Shown: piece by piece, positions 52,946 through 60,772 of the stretch | Layout of the letters: each line of letters begins with the position of its first letter | How positions within the stretch are numbered: position 1 is the stretch's first letter | Source of the DNA: Clostridiales bacterium | GTDB taxonomy: Bacteria > Bacillota > Clostridia > Christensenellales > Borkfalkiaceae | Length of the DNA stretch: 64,000 bases | Reading direction: 5' to 3' | NCBI GenBank assembly: GCA_015069495.1 | Contig: SVIN01000002.1 | Location: 1-64,000 of the forward strand | The notes under the pieces: model-generated | The model's database searches: none | What the model was told of the DNA's origin: nothing | Seen by the model: the letters and a program-made list of their open reading frames with translations, nothing else | Position numbers and translations under genes: made by a program

Positions 52946-53668
52946 TTAATCCCTTAAGATATGTTTCGCATTCATAACCCTTTCCTTCGTCGGAGAAGCT
53001 ACGTCCTTCAAAGGATAGTCCAACCCAAGCTTTTCATACTTGACCGCACCCATGGTGTGATAAGGCAAAACCTCGACCTTTTCCACGGTATTCAACTCAT
53101 CGATAAACGCGCGGGTCTTCTTCAAATCCTCTTCGTCATCGGTGAGACCGGGTACCAACACTTGACGAATCCACATCTTCACCCCGTTATCGCTTAAAAA
53201 TTTTGCAAAAGCGAGGGTATTGGCATTGGATTGCCCCGTAAGCTTTTTACAAGTTTCGTCGTCGATATGCTTGATATCCAATAAAACCAAGTCGGTCACG
53301 GGTAACAATTTTTTATGTTTTTCCACGTTGACAGCATCGCCCTCATGGAACATAATCCCCGAAGTATCAATGCAGGTATGAATCCCCTTTGCCTTTAACG
53401 CAGTAAACAATTCCGTTACAAAATCAATTTGCAACAAAGGTTCGCCACCTGTCACAGTAACCCCGCCTTTATCCCCGAAATAATTTTTGTAACGAACGAC
53501 GCGCTGTACCACTTCTTCTACAGTATATTCCTGACCGCCCGCTCCCCAAGTATCGGGGTTGTGGCAATATTGACAGCGCAACGGACAACCTTGCAGAAAG
53601 ACCACGAAACGAATCCCCGGTCCGTCCACCGTACCAAAAGACTCGAAAGAATGAATACGACCTGTCAT
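52946..53668 (-). CDS. pflA: Pyruvate formate-lyase activating enzyme
   Basis: A 240-residue radical-SAM enzyme that abstracts hydrogen from the PFL glycine. The cluster motif is QGCPLRCQYCHNPDTW (CxxxCxxC) near residue 30. GGVTVTGGEPLLQIDF binds SAM, and LLDIKHIDDETCKKLTG and WIRQVLVPGLTDDEEDL are typical of PflA. AAGGAGG precedes the ATG. It is the first gene of the operon after a perfect promoter. Its C-terminal codons abut a diverged remnant of the GTAC-hairpin element (tail GACGAAGTATTACGAAGTAT near 52918). Confidence 0.94.
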   Translation of the reverse strand: MTGRIHSFESFGTVDGPGIRFVVFLQGCPLRCQYCHNPDTWGAGGQEYTVEEVVQRVVRYKNYFGDKGGVTVTGGEPLLQIDFVTELFTALKAKGIHTCIDTSGIMFHEGDAVNVEKHKKLLPVTDLVLLDIKHIDDETCKKLTGQSNANTLAFAKFLSDNGVKMWIRQVLVPGLTDDEEDLKKTRAFIDELNTVEKVEVLPYHTMGAVKYEKLGLDYPLKDVASPTKERVMNAKHILRD

Positions 53669-53720
53669 TTTTTCCTCCTTTTCCGTCTTTCAAACGGGCT
53701 CATTGTCCTTCACGCTACAC

Positions 53721-53749
53721 ATTATAACAAATTAAAATGCATTTGTCAA
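53721..53749 (-). promoter_or_regulatory. Consensus promoter of the pfl operon
   Basis: Minus-strand TTGACA (53749-53744), 17-bp spacer, TATAAT (53726-53721): a perfect sigma-A promoter, so transcription should be strong. No Rex or FNR-like palindrome is evident nearby. Confidence 0.88.
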
Positions 53750-53805
53750 GTCTTTGAGAATATTCTTTTTATCTTTTTCGTATTTATACGAAAGAAGGAT
53801 TTTCC

Positions 53806-53847
53806 AATAAAACGCAACCGCAGAACCGTTTTTATACAGTTCCGCGG
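53806..53847 (-). terminator. Terminator after alkaline phosphatase
   Basis: On the minus strand CCGCGGAAC pairs with GTTCTGCGG (one mismatch) across a 12-base loop, then TTGCGTTTTATT. Confidence 0.6.
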
Positions 53848-53858
53848 TGATTTGTTGC

Positions 53859-54980
53859 CTATTTCATTAACGCTTTCATAATTTCAAACACGTCCGTATT
53901 TTTAATACGATCTGCTGTACCAAACGAATATTGCGCAAAGTTAATATTTGCACCATTCACGTAAAAATTCACGTCCGTATCGGTATGACCCGTTGTCGTC
54001 CAATCATACCCAATCCTTTCACCCTCGTACGCCAAAAGCATATCTTCGTGCGTCACACCATCGTGCAAGGTCAATCCGCCCGTTTCATGGTCGGCTGTTA
54101 CAATGACCACCGTATCATCACGGCCTTTCGCCCACTCCAACACCGCTTTGACAGCGTTATCAAAGGAAATCAATTCTTCTAACATATACGTGATATCGTT
54201 ATTATGCCCGCCGTGGTCGATATGCGCGCCTTCCGCCATCAAGAAGAACCCGTCTTCGTCCTGCGAAAGATATTCTAACGCCTCCGTCACCAAACGGTCA
54301 AAGCCAACCATTGCCCCTTTCGCCCACATTTCTTCCGCCTTAGGTTCAATAATGTACGAGCCAAATACTTTCTCCGAGGTCGCATCTGAAATATTTTCCG
54401 CGTATTCAATTGTTTCGTATCCACCTTCAGCGAAATGGTTTACGTATTTTTCCCCTAATAAATTGCAAGCGAAGAAATTCACGTTGCTTGAAGCCACTGC
54501 GGATTTTACCAGTTCGCTTTGCAAATCTCTGCTATTAGAATGTCCCGAAAAACCCATCGGGGTCGCGCCGTAAATTTCTTCCGTAGTGATAACGCCCGTA
54601 CGCTTTCCAAGCGAGGACGCAACGTCCACAATCGTGGTCAAATCATTGCCGTTTGTATCTCTGCCAACCATACTGTTTTTCGTACGCGTGCCCGTTGCCA
54701 ATGCCGTTGCCGCCGCCGCGGAATCCGTAACGAGCGCATTTGCCGAACGAGTTTCCACCTTCGTCATATAAGGAAAGCCTTGCATGGTGAGTTTTTCGCC
54801 TTTGTACAATTCGCCCGCTTCAATTTGGGTAGGTCCCATACCGTCCCCAATCATCAAAATAACATTTTTCGCCGTGGTAACTTCTTTCAATTGAATCGTT
54901 TTCGGTTTGCAAGCAACCAAGGACAACGACGTCGTCCCCACCATCGCCAATGCAATCCATTTTTGAATATTTTTCTTCAT
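53859..54980 (-). CDS. Alkaline phosphatase, lipoprotein form
   Basis: A 373-residue phosphatase of the PhoA superfamily. The signal ends in a lipobox (SLSLVAC, Cys near 24). Metal and active-site residues are in VILMIGDGMGPTQ, the nucleophile Ser in ALVTDSAAAATALATG, FLMAEGAHIDHGGHNND (Zn ligands Asp and His), and IVTADHETGG; the last His lies in TTTGHTDTDV. The ATG at 54980 (MKKNIQKW) follows AGAGG. It releases phosphate from surface substrates. It lies 19 bases after the GtrA gene and could be transcribed with it. Confidence 0.92.
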   Translation of the reverse strand: MKKNIQKWIALAMVGTTSLSLVACKPKTIQLKEVTTAKNVILMIGDGMGPTQIEAGELYKGEKLTMQGFPYMTKVETRSANALVTDSAAAATALATGTRTKNSMVGRDTNGNDLTTIVDVASSLGKRTGVITTEEIYGATPMGFSGHSNSRDLQSELVKSAVASSNVNFFACNLLGEKYVNHFAEGGYETIEYAENISDATSEKVFGSYIIEPKAEEMWAKGAMVGFDRLVTEALEYLSQDEDGFFLMAEGAHIDHGGHNNDITYMLEELISFDNAVKAVLEWAKGRDDTVVIVTADHETGGLTLHDGVTHEDMLLAYEGERIGYDWTTTGHTDTDVNFYVNGANINFAQYSFGTADRIKNTDVFEIMKALMK

Positions 54981-54999
54981 TTGTATACCTCTTTTTCTC

Positions 55000-55482
55000 T
55001 TACTTAAACACAAAAAATTTTCGACCAACATAGTTGAATACCAAGACAATACACGTCATGATGATTTTTGCCAGCCATTCATCCCACGGCAATAAAAATT
55101 TCGTTACGCCGAATAGAGTGATTTCGGGGAAAATTTTCACCAGCAACACAATCCCCAATTCGGTAATAGCCAAGCCGATCAACCCGATTACGGTGAAAAC
55201 CAAAAAGCCTTTTTTGGAGTGCGCTTCCTCTGTATTTTTGACCGCTCGGAAAACGAATTTTACGGACAAAATCCAGTTCACCAATAATCCCGCGCCGAAC
55301 CCGAACGCCGTCGCAATGCTCAGCGAACAGATATCCCATGCACCGCTCTCAATCAATGACGCAGGCAACAGCAAATCGCGGAATACGTAAAACACTGCGT
55401 AATCCACAATCGTCGCAATACCGCCTACCAGCAGAAAGCGGAAAATCTCCCAAAATAATTGTTTCTTCGTTTGTTCTATCAT
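55000..55482 (-). CDS. GtrA family membrane protein
   Basis: A 160-residue GtrA-like protein with four hydrophobic segments: FLLVGGIATIVDYAVFYVF at the start (the GtrA motif), FGFGAGLLVNWILSVKFVF, GLIGLAITELGIVLLV and IIMTCIVLVFNYVGRKFFVF. GtrA proteins flip lipid-linked sugars. The gene follows the GT-C transferase gene by 13 bases, fitting sugar export for a surface glycan or teichoic acid. Confidence 0.9.
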   Translation of the reverse strand: MIEQTKKQLFWEIFRFLLVGGIATIVDYAVFYVFRDLLLPASLIESGAWDICSLSIATAFGFGAGLLVNWILSVKFVFRAVKNTEEAHSKKGFLVFTVIGLIGLAITELGIVLLVKIFPEITLFGVTKFLLPWDEWLAKIIMTCIVLVFNYVGRKFFVFK

Positions 55483-55495
55483 ATTTTACCTATCG

Positions 55496-57211
55496 TTAAA
55501 TGCACACGCAATAAAACAGCGTGGAACTGACAATCAAACCGCCCGCAAAAATATACAGCCAAACGGTGAATTTATACGCCAACGCACCGCCCGACGATTG
55601 TAAAGTTTCCCCAACGGTACCCACCGTCAAGGCAATCCCCAAAATCAAAGGCAGAATATAACGGAAGTCCATCGTACAAGCATAAGGCATTTTGACGTAA
55701 AAATAAATCTCGGACAAAATCTGCGATGCAACCAATAAAAAAATGAACAGTACGTTTTGCACAGACTCTGCCGACGGCGCGAAGGTTTCTAAATTGTTCG
55801 CTTTGGTTTTCTTCCACCACAAAACAATACACCAAATCACGCCGATTGTTAAAAATGCGATACCCATGTACGCGAATAACACCGCTAAAACACCAAAACC
55901 TTCCCCGTTCCAATAACCAAATTCACCGAAAATCGAGGACTTTACAAGATAGTTGAAGAGGTTGTAATTCCCTTGCAAACCAGATGCAGTATCTTCAAAG
56001 GGTCTGCAAAACAGCGAAGCAAAATATTCGTTGAGGTTAAAGGTAATCCCAAAACGTCCCCAAACCGATTCATCACCCGTATACAGTTTCGAGTTTAATT
56101 TAGAGAAAACCGAACCGAATTCCTGACCGAAACGCTGATAAGCGTACACTTGAAACCACAAACCAATCGGTGCGCAAATACAGAGAAATACCCCGTATTG
56201 ACAAATCATTTCCACCAAGGAAAGGGCGCCTTTTTGTTTGCGCAACGTACGAATAAACTCGTAAATAAAAATCCCCGCAATGGGCAAACAAATCGTGGCG
56301 GAAGATAACTTTGCCATCATCCCCAAGCCCACGGCAAACGCACATAAAATGATATAGACAAAGGATTTATTCCCCTTCCACCAGCGCAATGCAAAATACA
56401 GCGCAAGCACCGCAAACATGTAGGACAGCGGATCGTTGTTGAGCATGCCCGCAAATTGAATATGCCGAGGAAACAATACCGCAAATGCCGATAAAAAGAG
56501 AGAATTCTTTTCAGAAAAATGAAAGAGTTTGATAATCTTCATCAAAGTCACAGCCGTGATGAAAGAATATAAAACGGATAAAATTTGACAAGAACCATAG
56601 AGGAAATATCGTTGATTATCTACGATAAAAAGTTTTTCCCCTTTGCTGGTATACGTCGGACTGCCGTACGAAAAAGCGTCGGGAAACCAATCTCCTTTGA
56701 ACAGTGAAGTAAAACCGTTTACAATGTGCATAAACCACGCCTGCAACATCGCGTTTAACGGCGGGTGGTAGAATTGATACTCGTTGTGCGTAGGCAACGC
56801 GCCCGTCTCAAAAATTGTCCAAGCGTAGGCTTCATGCCCGTTGTAATTACTTGAATAAGTATCGTGTTGGCGCGTACCCGCAGGCGTATACAGCATGTAT
56901 CCCACGCGCATGATATACCCCACCGCCAAAATTAACAGGACTATATGACGGGTTTTTAAGCGTTTTGTGGCACCCATGTATGCGATGAACGCAATACACG
57001 CGCCCAACAAAACTGCCATAACACACTTAGCAACTACCCCCGCACGATAGAAATTTATGAAAGGTTTGACGGTAAAACACAAGATTGCGGTCAACAAAAA
57101 TACCGCCACGTACAACCCGCCTTCCAAAAGACAATTGCGCACAATTTTCCAATTGCGGTCAGGGTCTTTCAGCGCAACGTTCGATTCGGTTGTCAATACC
57201 CTATCCGTCAT
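55496..57211 (-). CDS. Multi-span GT-C glycosyltransferase, GT39-like
   Basis: A 571-residue integral membrane protein with about 10-12 helices. A large loop after the first helices carries [45 protein letters not shown], where an Asp sits in the position typical of the GT-C catalytic acid. [18 protein letters not shown] is near the C-terminus. It should take sugar from a polyprenyl-phosphate donor on the outer face. The ATG at 57211 overlaps the upstream stop as ATGA, so translation is coupled; GAGGAG precedes it. It also carries a dispersed element at 56971-56992 (protein AFIAYMGA). Confidence 0.82.
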   Translation of the reverse strand: MTDRVLTTESNVALKDPDRNWKIVRNCLLEGGLYVAVFLLTAILCFTVKPFINFYRAGVVAKCVMAVLLGACIAFIAYMGATKRLKTRHIVLLILAVGYIMRVGYMLYTPAGTRQHDTYSSNYNGHEAYAWTIFETGALPTHNEYQFYHPPLNAMLQAWFMHIVNGFTSLFKGDWFPDAFSYGSPTYTSKGEKLFIVDNQRYFLYGSCQILSVLYSFITAVTLMKIIKLFHFSEKNSLFLSAFAVLFPRHIQFAGMLNNDPLSYMFAVLALYFALRWWKGNKSFVYIILCAFAVGLGMMAKLSSATICLPIAGIFIYEFIRTLRKQKGALSLVEMICQYGVFLCICAPIGLWFQVYAYQRFGQEFGSVFSKLNSKLYTGDESVWGRFGITFNLNEYFASLFCRPFEDTASGLQGNYNLFNYLVKSSIFGEFGYWNGEGFGVLAVLFAYMGIAFLTIGVIWCIVLWWKKTKANNLETFAPSAESVQNVLFIFLLVASQILSEIYFYVKMPYACTMDFRYILPLILGIALTVGTVGETLQSSGGALAYKFTVWLYIFAGGLIVSSTLFYCVCI

Positions 57212-58788
57212 TCGGTTTTCTCCTCGGTTTTGGTTTCGTGGTAACTCTTTTCGGTGTTTACGCTCCACACCGCGTTTTTATCAGCACCGCCCTTGATGAT
57301 TTCTTCGCAAGCCACCATCGCCGTCGCCATTGAATGGTCCATATTGTTGTAACGGTGCTGACCGTTTCTGCCCACGCAGAACAAGTTTTCAAACCCGTCC
57401 AAATAAGCGCGCACGCTGTCAAATTGCGTGTACGAACCAAAGTATGCGGGATATGCTTTTTTCACGCGAATAACGGTAGAATCCAACACTTTGTCCGCGG
57501 ATTCGACCACGCCGACTTTCACCAGTTCGGCAATCGCATTGTTGATAAAGGTTTCATCGGGGCTTGTCCACATGCCGTCCCCTTCCGTGCAGAAATATTC
57601 CAACCCAAGCCACACGTTTTCCTGCGGGTTTTCCACCATGTAAGGCGACCAATTGTTGAAGATTTGGATACGTCCCAAACGCACGTCGCGGTCCTGCACG
57701 TAAATCCAACAATCGGGCACAATCCCGCCCAAAGTTTTCATTTTGGTCTTATTTTTTACCTTCAAGTCACTGACAAGCAACCCCACCGTCATGAAATCGC
57801 GATAAGGTAAAGTTGTCGCCACGCCGTATACGTCTTCAGGCATAGTCTCCTTGCCAATCGCTTCGGCAAGGTCTTTGATGGGCATGGACGAAATACAGTA
57901 ATCCACGGGGTAGGTTTCCACCTCATTTTCCGCGTTCATCGCGTACACGGTAGCCACCTTTCCGTCTTTAACGTCGATTTTATGTACCGTTCTGCCAAAG
58001 CGGATTTCACCGCCAAGGCGTACAATTTCATCCGCCATTTTCTCGTATAATTGCCCAGGGCCTTTCTTCGGGTAGATAAATTGTTCGATTAAACTGGTTT
58101 CTACTTCCTTGTTTTTCTTTTTGAAAGGCTTGGAAAGAGCATTTTTAATCGCCTTAGAAATCGACAAACCTTTTACGCGTTGCGCGCCCCAGTCCGCCGC
58201 AATATCGCGGGGATGCACGCCCCACAGTTTTTCAGTGTAATCCTCAAAGAACATTTCATATAAGGGTTTACCGAAACGGTTGATGTAGAAATTTTCAAGG
58301 TTGGTTTCTTCGCGTTTTTTGATACAACTGCCGATATAACCAAATCCCGCTTTCATAGTCGCGAAAAAGCCCATATTGATGAATGTACGAGCCTTTAAGG
58401 AAATGGGATAATCGAAAAATTTTCTGTTGTAAATGATACGGGACACACGGTCGCGCACAAGCATAACTTCGTCCGTATTTTCAGGGTCAGGACCATTTTC
58501 TTGCAAGGGTTTTTCGCGGTCGAGAAGCTTATCATCCAACGCGGGTTCGCCTTGTACAGGCAACATTTTTGTCCAAAGGTCGGTTACGCGTTGGTCTTTC
58601 GAGAAAAAGCGGTGTCCGCCGATATCCATACGATTGCCCTTGTAGGTTGCGGTACGAGAAATCCCCCCGACGAACGTTTCCGTTTCGAGAATAATCGGTT
58701 TGATATCGTCCGATTTCGTCAACAGCTCGTAAGCGGCTGTCAAACCCGCAGGCCCTGCACCGATAATAATTGCGATTTTTTCTCTCAT
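57208..58788 (-). CDS. FAD-dependent amine oxidase-like protein of a glycan cluster
   Basis: A 526-residue flavoprotein similar to UDP-galactopyranose mutase and protoporphyrinogen oxidase-like proteins. The FAD site [17 protein letters not shown] is at residue 7. [16 protein letters not shown] and [27 protein letters not shown] are features of the NAD(P)-binding proteins found next to GT-C genes. The C-terminus has [24 protein letters not shown]. Residues near 281-286 read VYAMNA, encoded by a dispersed-repeat copy (57931-57955). Operon with the GT-C transferase and GtrA. Precise substrate unknown. Confidence 0.85.
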   Translation of the reverse strand: MREKIAIIIGAGPAGLTAAYELLTKSDDIKPIILETETFVGGISRTATYKGNRMDIGGHRFFSKDQRVTDLWTKMLPVQGEPALDDKLLDREKPLQENGPDPENTDEVMLVRDRVSRIIYNRKFFDYPISLKARTFINMGFFATMKAGFGYIGSCIKKREETNLENFYINRFGKPLYEMFFEDYTEKLWGVHPRDIAADWGAQRVKGLSISKAIKNALSKPFKKKNKEVETSLIEQFIYPKKGPGQLYEKMADEIVRLGGEIRFGRTVHKIDVKDGKVATVYAMNAENEVETYPVDYCISSMPIKDLAEAIGKETMPEDVYGVATTLPYRDFMTVGLLVSDLKVKNKTKMKTLGGIVPDCWIYVQDRDVRLGRIQIFNNWSPYMVENPQENVWLGLEYFCTEGDGMWTSPDETFINNAIAELVKVGVVESADKVLDSTVIRVKKAYPAYFGSYTQFDSVRAYLDGFENLFCVGRNGQHRYNNMDHSMATAMVACEEIIKGGADKNAVWSVNTEKSYHETKTEEKTE

Positions 58789-58827
58789 ACTCTTTCTCCT
58801 TATAGCCGTATTAACCCTATTTTGTAT

Positions 58828-58856
58828 ATTATACTATGAATGCATTCAAAAGTCAA
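58828..58856 (-). promoter_or_regulatory. Promoter of the FAD/GT-C/GtrA operon
   Basis: Minus-strand TTGACT (58856-58851), 17-bp spacer, TATAAT (58833-58828); AAGGAG precedes the start codon. Confidence 0.8.
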
Positions 58857-58880
58857 TAGTATTCTAAAAAAAGGTGTTAT

Positions 58881-58926
58881 AAATTGTAAAAAGCTGGCGG
58901 GCGGTCGAAATTTCGACCGCCCGCCA
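58881..58926 (-). terminator. Very strong terminator, 32-bp perfect palindrome
   Basis: TGGCGGGCGGTCGAAA (58895-58910) and TTTCGACCGCCCGCCA (58911-58926) are exact complements. On the minus strand GCTTTTTACAATTT follows. It is about 300 bases past the LRR gene, so that transcript includes the repeat-rich 58927-59242 region. Confidence 0.8.
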
Positions 58927-59164
58927 TCGTTCCGCTGGACCTTGTATAGAGTGTTATTACTCTTTCTTTATCATCCCTCGCATATCACAGGGAATGTGCG
59001 AATCTACATACAAACACGTTCGATAACACACTTTATTAGCTGCAAGATTATCTTGCTTGCCAATCCCCCTTGCTCATTGCATTCGCGTTCCCCCTTTGCA
59101 AGGGGGACAAGGTTTATTGTCCCTTTTTAAATTCAGCCACAACACGCCGGCAGACGTATATCAC

Positions 59165-59246
59165 GTTTGCCTTGGCAAACATATCGCATTCGCTTGCGAA
59201 TATATCGCATGCGTAGCATATATCGCGCATCGCAGATGCCTATCAC
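59165..59246. repeat. Micro-hairpin array with ATATCGC linkers (LRR copy)
   Basis: GTTTGCCTTGGCAAAC (59165-59180), ATTCGCTTGCGAAT (59188-59201), ATGCGTAGCAT (59209-59219) and GCATCGCAGATGC (59227-59239) alternate with ATATCGC and end at CTATCAC. The LRR stop codon lies at the array edge. The rest of 58927-59164 holds a paired CCCCCTTTGCAAGGGGG repeat and no gene. Confidence 0.85.
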
Positions 59247-60478
59247 CACGCAGTAGGTACTCCGTCCACGTAGCACCAACACCCGCTCGCTTCCGTTTCA
59301 CTATAATAATATACTTCTTTAAAATTATTTCCCCCTCTAATCGAAAGCTTACCCCACTCTTCCGCTGTGCCATTATAATATACCATTGCTAACAAGGGAC
59401 AATCAACAAACGCCCCTTCTCCAATACTCGTCACCAAATTGGGTATCACCACCTCTCTCAACACATCACAAGAAGCGAACGCAAAATCACCAATACAGGT
59501 TACCAAATCAGGAATTACCACGCTTGTCAACGAGGTGCAAGAATAAAACGCATGAGCAGCAATACTCGTCACCGAATCAGGGATTTCTACGCTTATCAAC
59601 GAGGAACACTCTTCAAACGCACCCGTACCAATACTCGTCACCGAATCAGGTATCTCCACACTTGTCAACGAGGTGCAACCAGTGAACGCCCAATTACCAA
59701 TACTCGTCACCGAATTAGGTATCTCCACACTTGTCAACGAGGTGCAAACAGGGAACGCATAAGAACCAATACTCGTCACCGAGTCAGGGATAATAAACGA
59801 TGTGTCTGTTTTACCAGTGGCATATTGTATCAACGTTTTACCATCTTTGCTATATAAATTCCCATCTATCGATTGATACGCCTCATTATCTTTCGACACG
59901 GTTATACTTATCAACGATTTGCAAACACCAAAAGGTGCCTCACCAATACTTATCAATGACTTACCAATTACCACGTTTCTCAACGCATCACATAAAGCGA
60001 ACGCAATATCACCAACACTCGTCACCGAATCGCCAATTTCCACGTTTATCAATGAGTTACATTCAAAGAACGCCTCGGAACCAATACATGTCACAGGTAA
60101 ATCGTTATATGCAGACGGAATCACAAGGTCGGTATCTGTACAACTACCAAGCCCTACAACCGAATACGACATACCATCATCATTCAATTCATACTCCAAT
60201 CCTTGCGAAACAGCACGCGTATAACCACATACTAAACAAGTATCATTTTGATAATCATGCCCAAGCGCGGAAACTTCTTCCGTATAACTTTCCCCACAGT
60301 CACAAGAAAAAGTTTTTACCCCTTTTTCCTCGCAAGTAGGTTGCGTTGTAATCAGACCGTTATCCCATTCATGAGTATGTACTTCTTCGGAAGAACTTTC
60401 TTTATTCCACCTAAAGTCACACGCTGAAATCATGCTTGCGCATAAGCATGCAAGTAAAACCAACCACTGTTTTTTCAT
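59243..60478 (-). CDS. BspA-like leucine-rich-repeat lipoprotein
   Basis: A 411-residue surface lipoprotein. Signal with lipobox CASMISAC (Cys near 20). Residues 35-90 are a Cys-rich module HEWDNGLITTQPTCEEKGVKTF...CLVCGYTRA often seen before LRR_5 domains. Then at least seven LRR_5 repeats of 22-23 residues (SLTSVEIPNSVTSIGNWAF...CTSL) to about residue 385, and a short Tyr/Trp-rich tail. Such proteins mediate adhesion or binding of host ligands. The ATG at 60478 follows AGGAGG. A terminator hairpin lies only about 15 bases upstream of that site. Confidence 0.9.
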   Translation of the reverse strand: MKKQWLVLLACLCASMISACDFRWNKESSSEEVHTHEWDNGLITTQPTCEEKGVKTFSCDCGESYTEEVSALGHDYQNDTCLVCGYTRAVSQGLEYELNDDGMSYSVVGLGSCTDTDLVIPSAYNDLPVTCIGSEAFFECNSLINVEIGDSVTSVGDIAFALCDALRNVVIGKSLISIGEAPFGVCKSLISITVSKDNEAYQSIDGNLYSKDGKTLIQYATGKTDTSFIIPDSVTSIGSYAFPVCTSLTSVEIPNSVTSIGNWAFTGCTSLTSVEIPDSVTSIGTGAFEECSSLISVEIPDSVTSIAAHAFYSCTSLTSVVIPDLVTCIGDFAFASCDVLREVVIPNLVTSIGEGAFVDCPLLAMVYYNGTAEEWGKLSIRGGNNFKEVYYYSETEASGCWCYVDGVPTAW

Positions 60479-60496
60479 AAAAAAACCTCCTGTAAA

Positions 60497-60669
60497 TATA
60501 AAAAGTGTCGCTTTAACGAATAAAACGACACTATGCAAAAGTGGCTTATTCGCTAAAAGCTGCGAGACTCAATCAAAAAAATATTCACACGAAAGATTTT
60601 TTATAACGCAAATAAGGTACACCTGTGCACCACAAGTATACTTTCATGTAAATATTGAATTGGTCTCGC
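60497..60669 (-). ncRNA. Candidate structured small RNA or attenuator
   Basis: A predicted RNA of about 173 nt begins 7 bases after TACAAT. Its first bases GCGAGAC pair with GTCTCGC (60568-60562). Then AATATTTACATGAAAG pairs with CTTTCGTGTGAATATT (two G-U pairs), with a bubble between the two stems and an internal GGTGCAC/GTGTACC hairpin. It ends in AGTGTCGTTTTA, TTCG loop, TAAAGCGACACT (60532-60504) and TTTTTATATTT. It is a self-contained unit of 6S-RNA-like size and shape, but could also be a regulated leader of the LRR gene. Identity is not established. Confidence 0.55.
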
Positions 60670-60675
60670 AATGGT

Positions 60676-60704
60676 ATTGTACCACTTTTCACTGCCTTTG
60701 TCAA
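60676..60704 (-). promoter_or_regulatory. Promoter of the candidate RNA/LRR leader
   Basis: Minus-strand TTGACA (60704-60699), 17-bp spacer, TACAAT (60681-60676). Confidence 0.8.
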
Positions 60705-60713
60705 GTTTTTTCA

Positions 60714-60747
60714 GCAAAAAACACCCGCTTGCTAATCGCAAGCGGGT
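60714..60747 (-). terminator. Terminator after rpoC
   Basis: ACCCGCTTGC (60723-60732) and GCAAGCGGGT (60738-60747), 10-bp stem. On the minus strand GTTTTTTGC follows. It lies 26 bases past rpoC and just before the -35 box of the next promoter. Confidence 0.9.
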
Positions 60748-60772
60748 ATCTTTACCATATTATTGTCGGAAA

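Noticed and set aside
60497-60669. Firm assignment as 6S RNA
   Set aside because: Size and bubble shape fit, but no conserved 6S sequence was recognised, so it is only a candidate.
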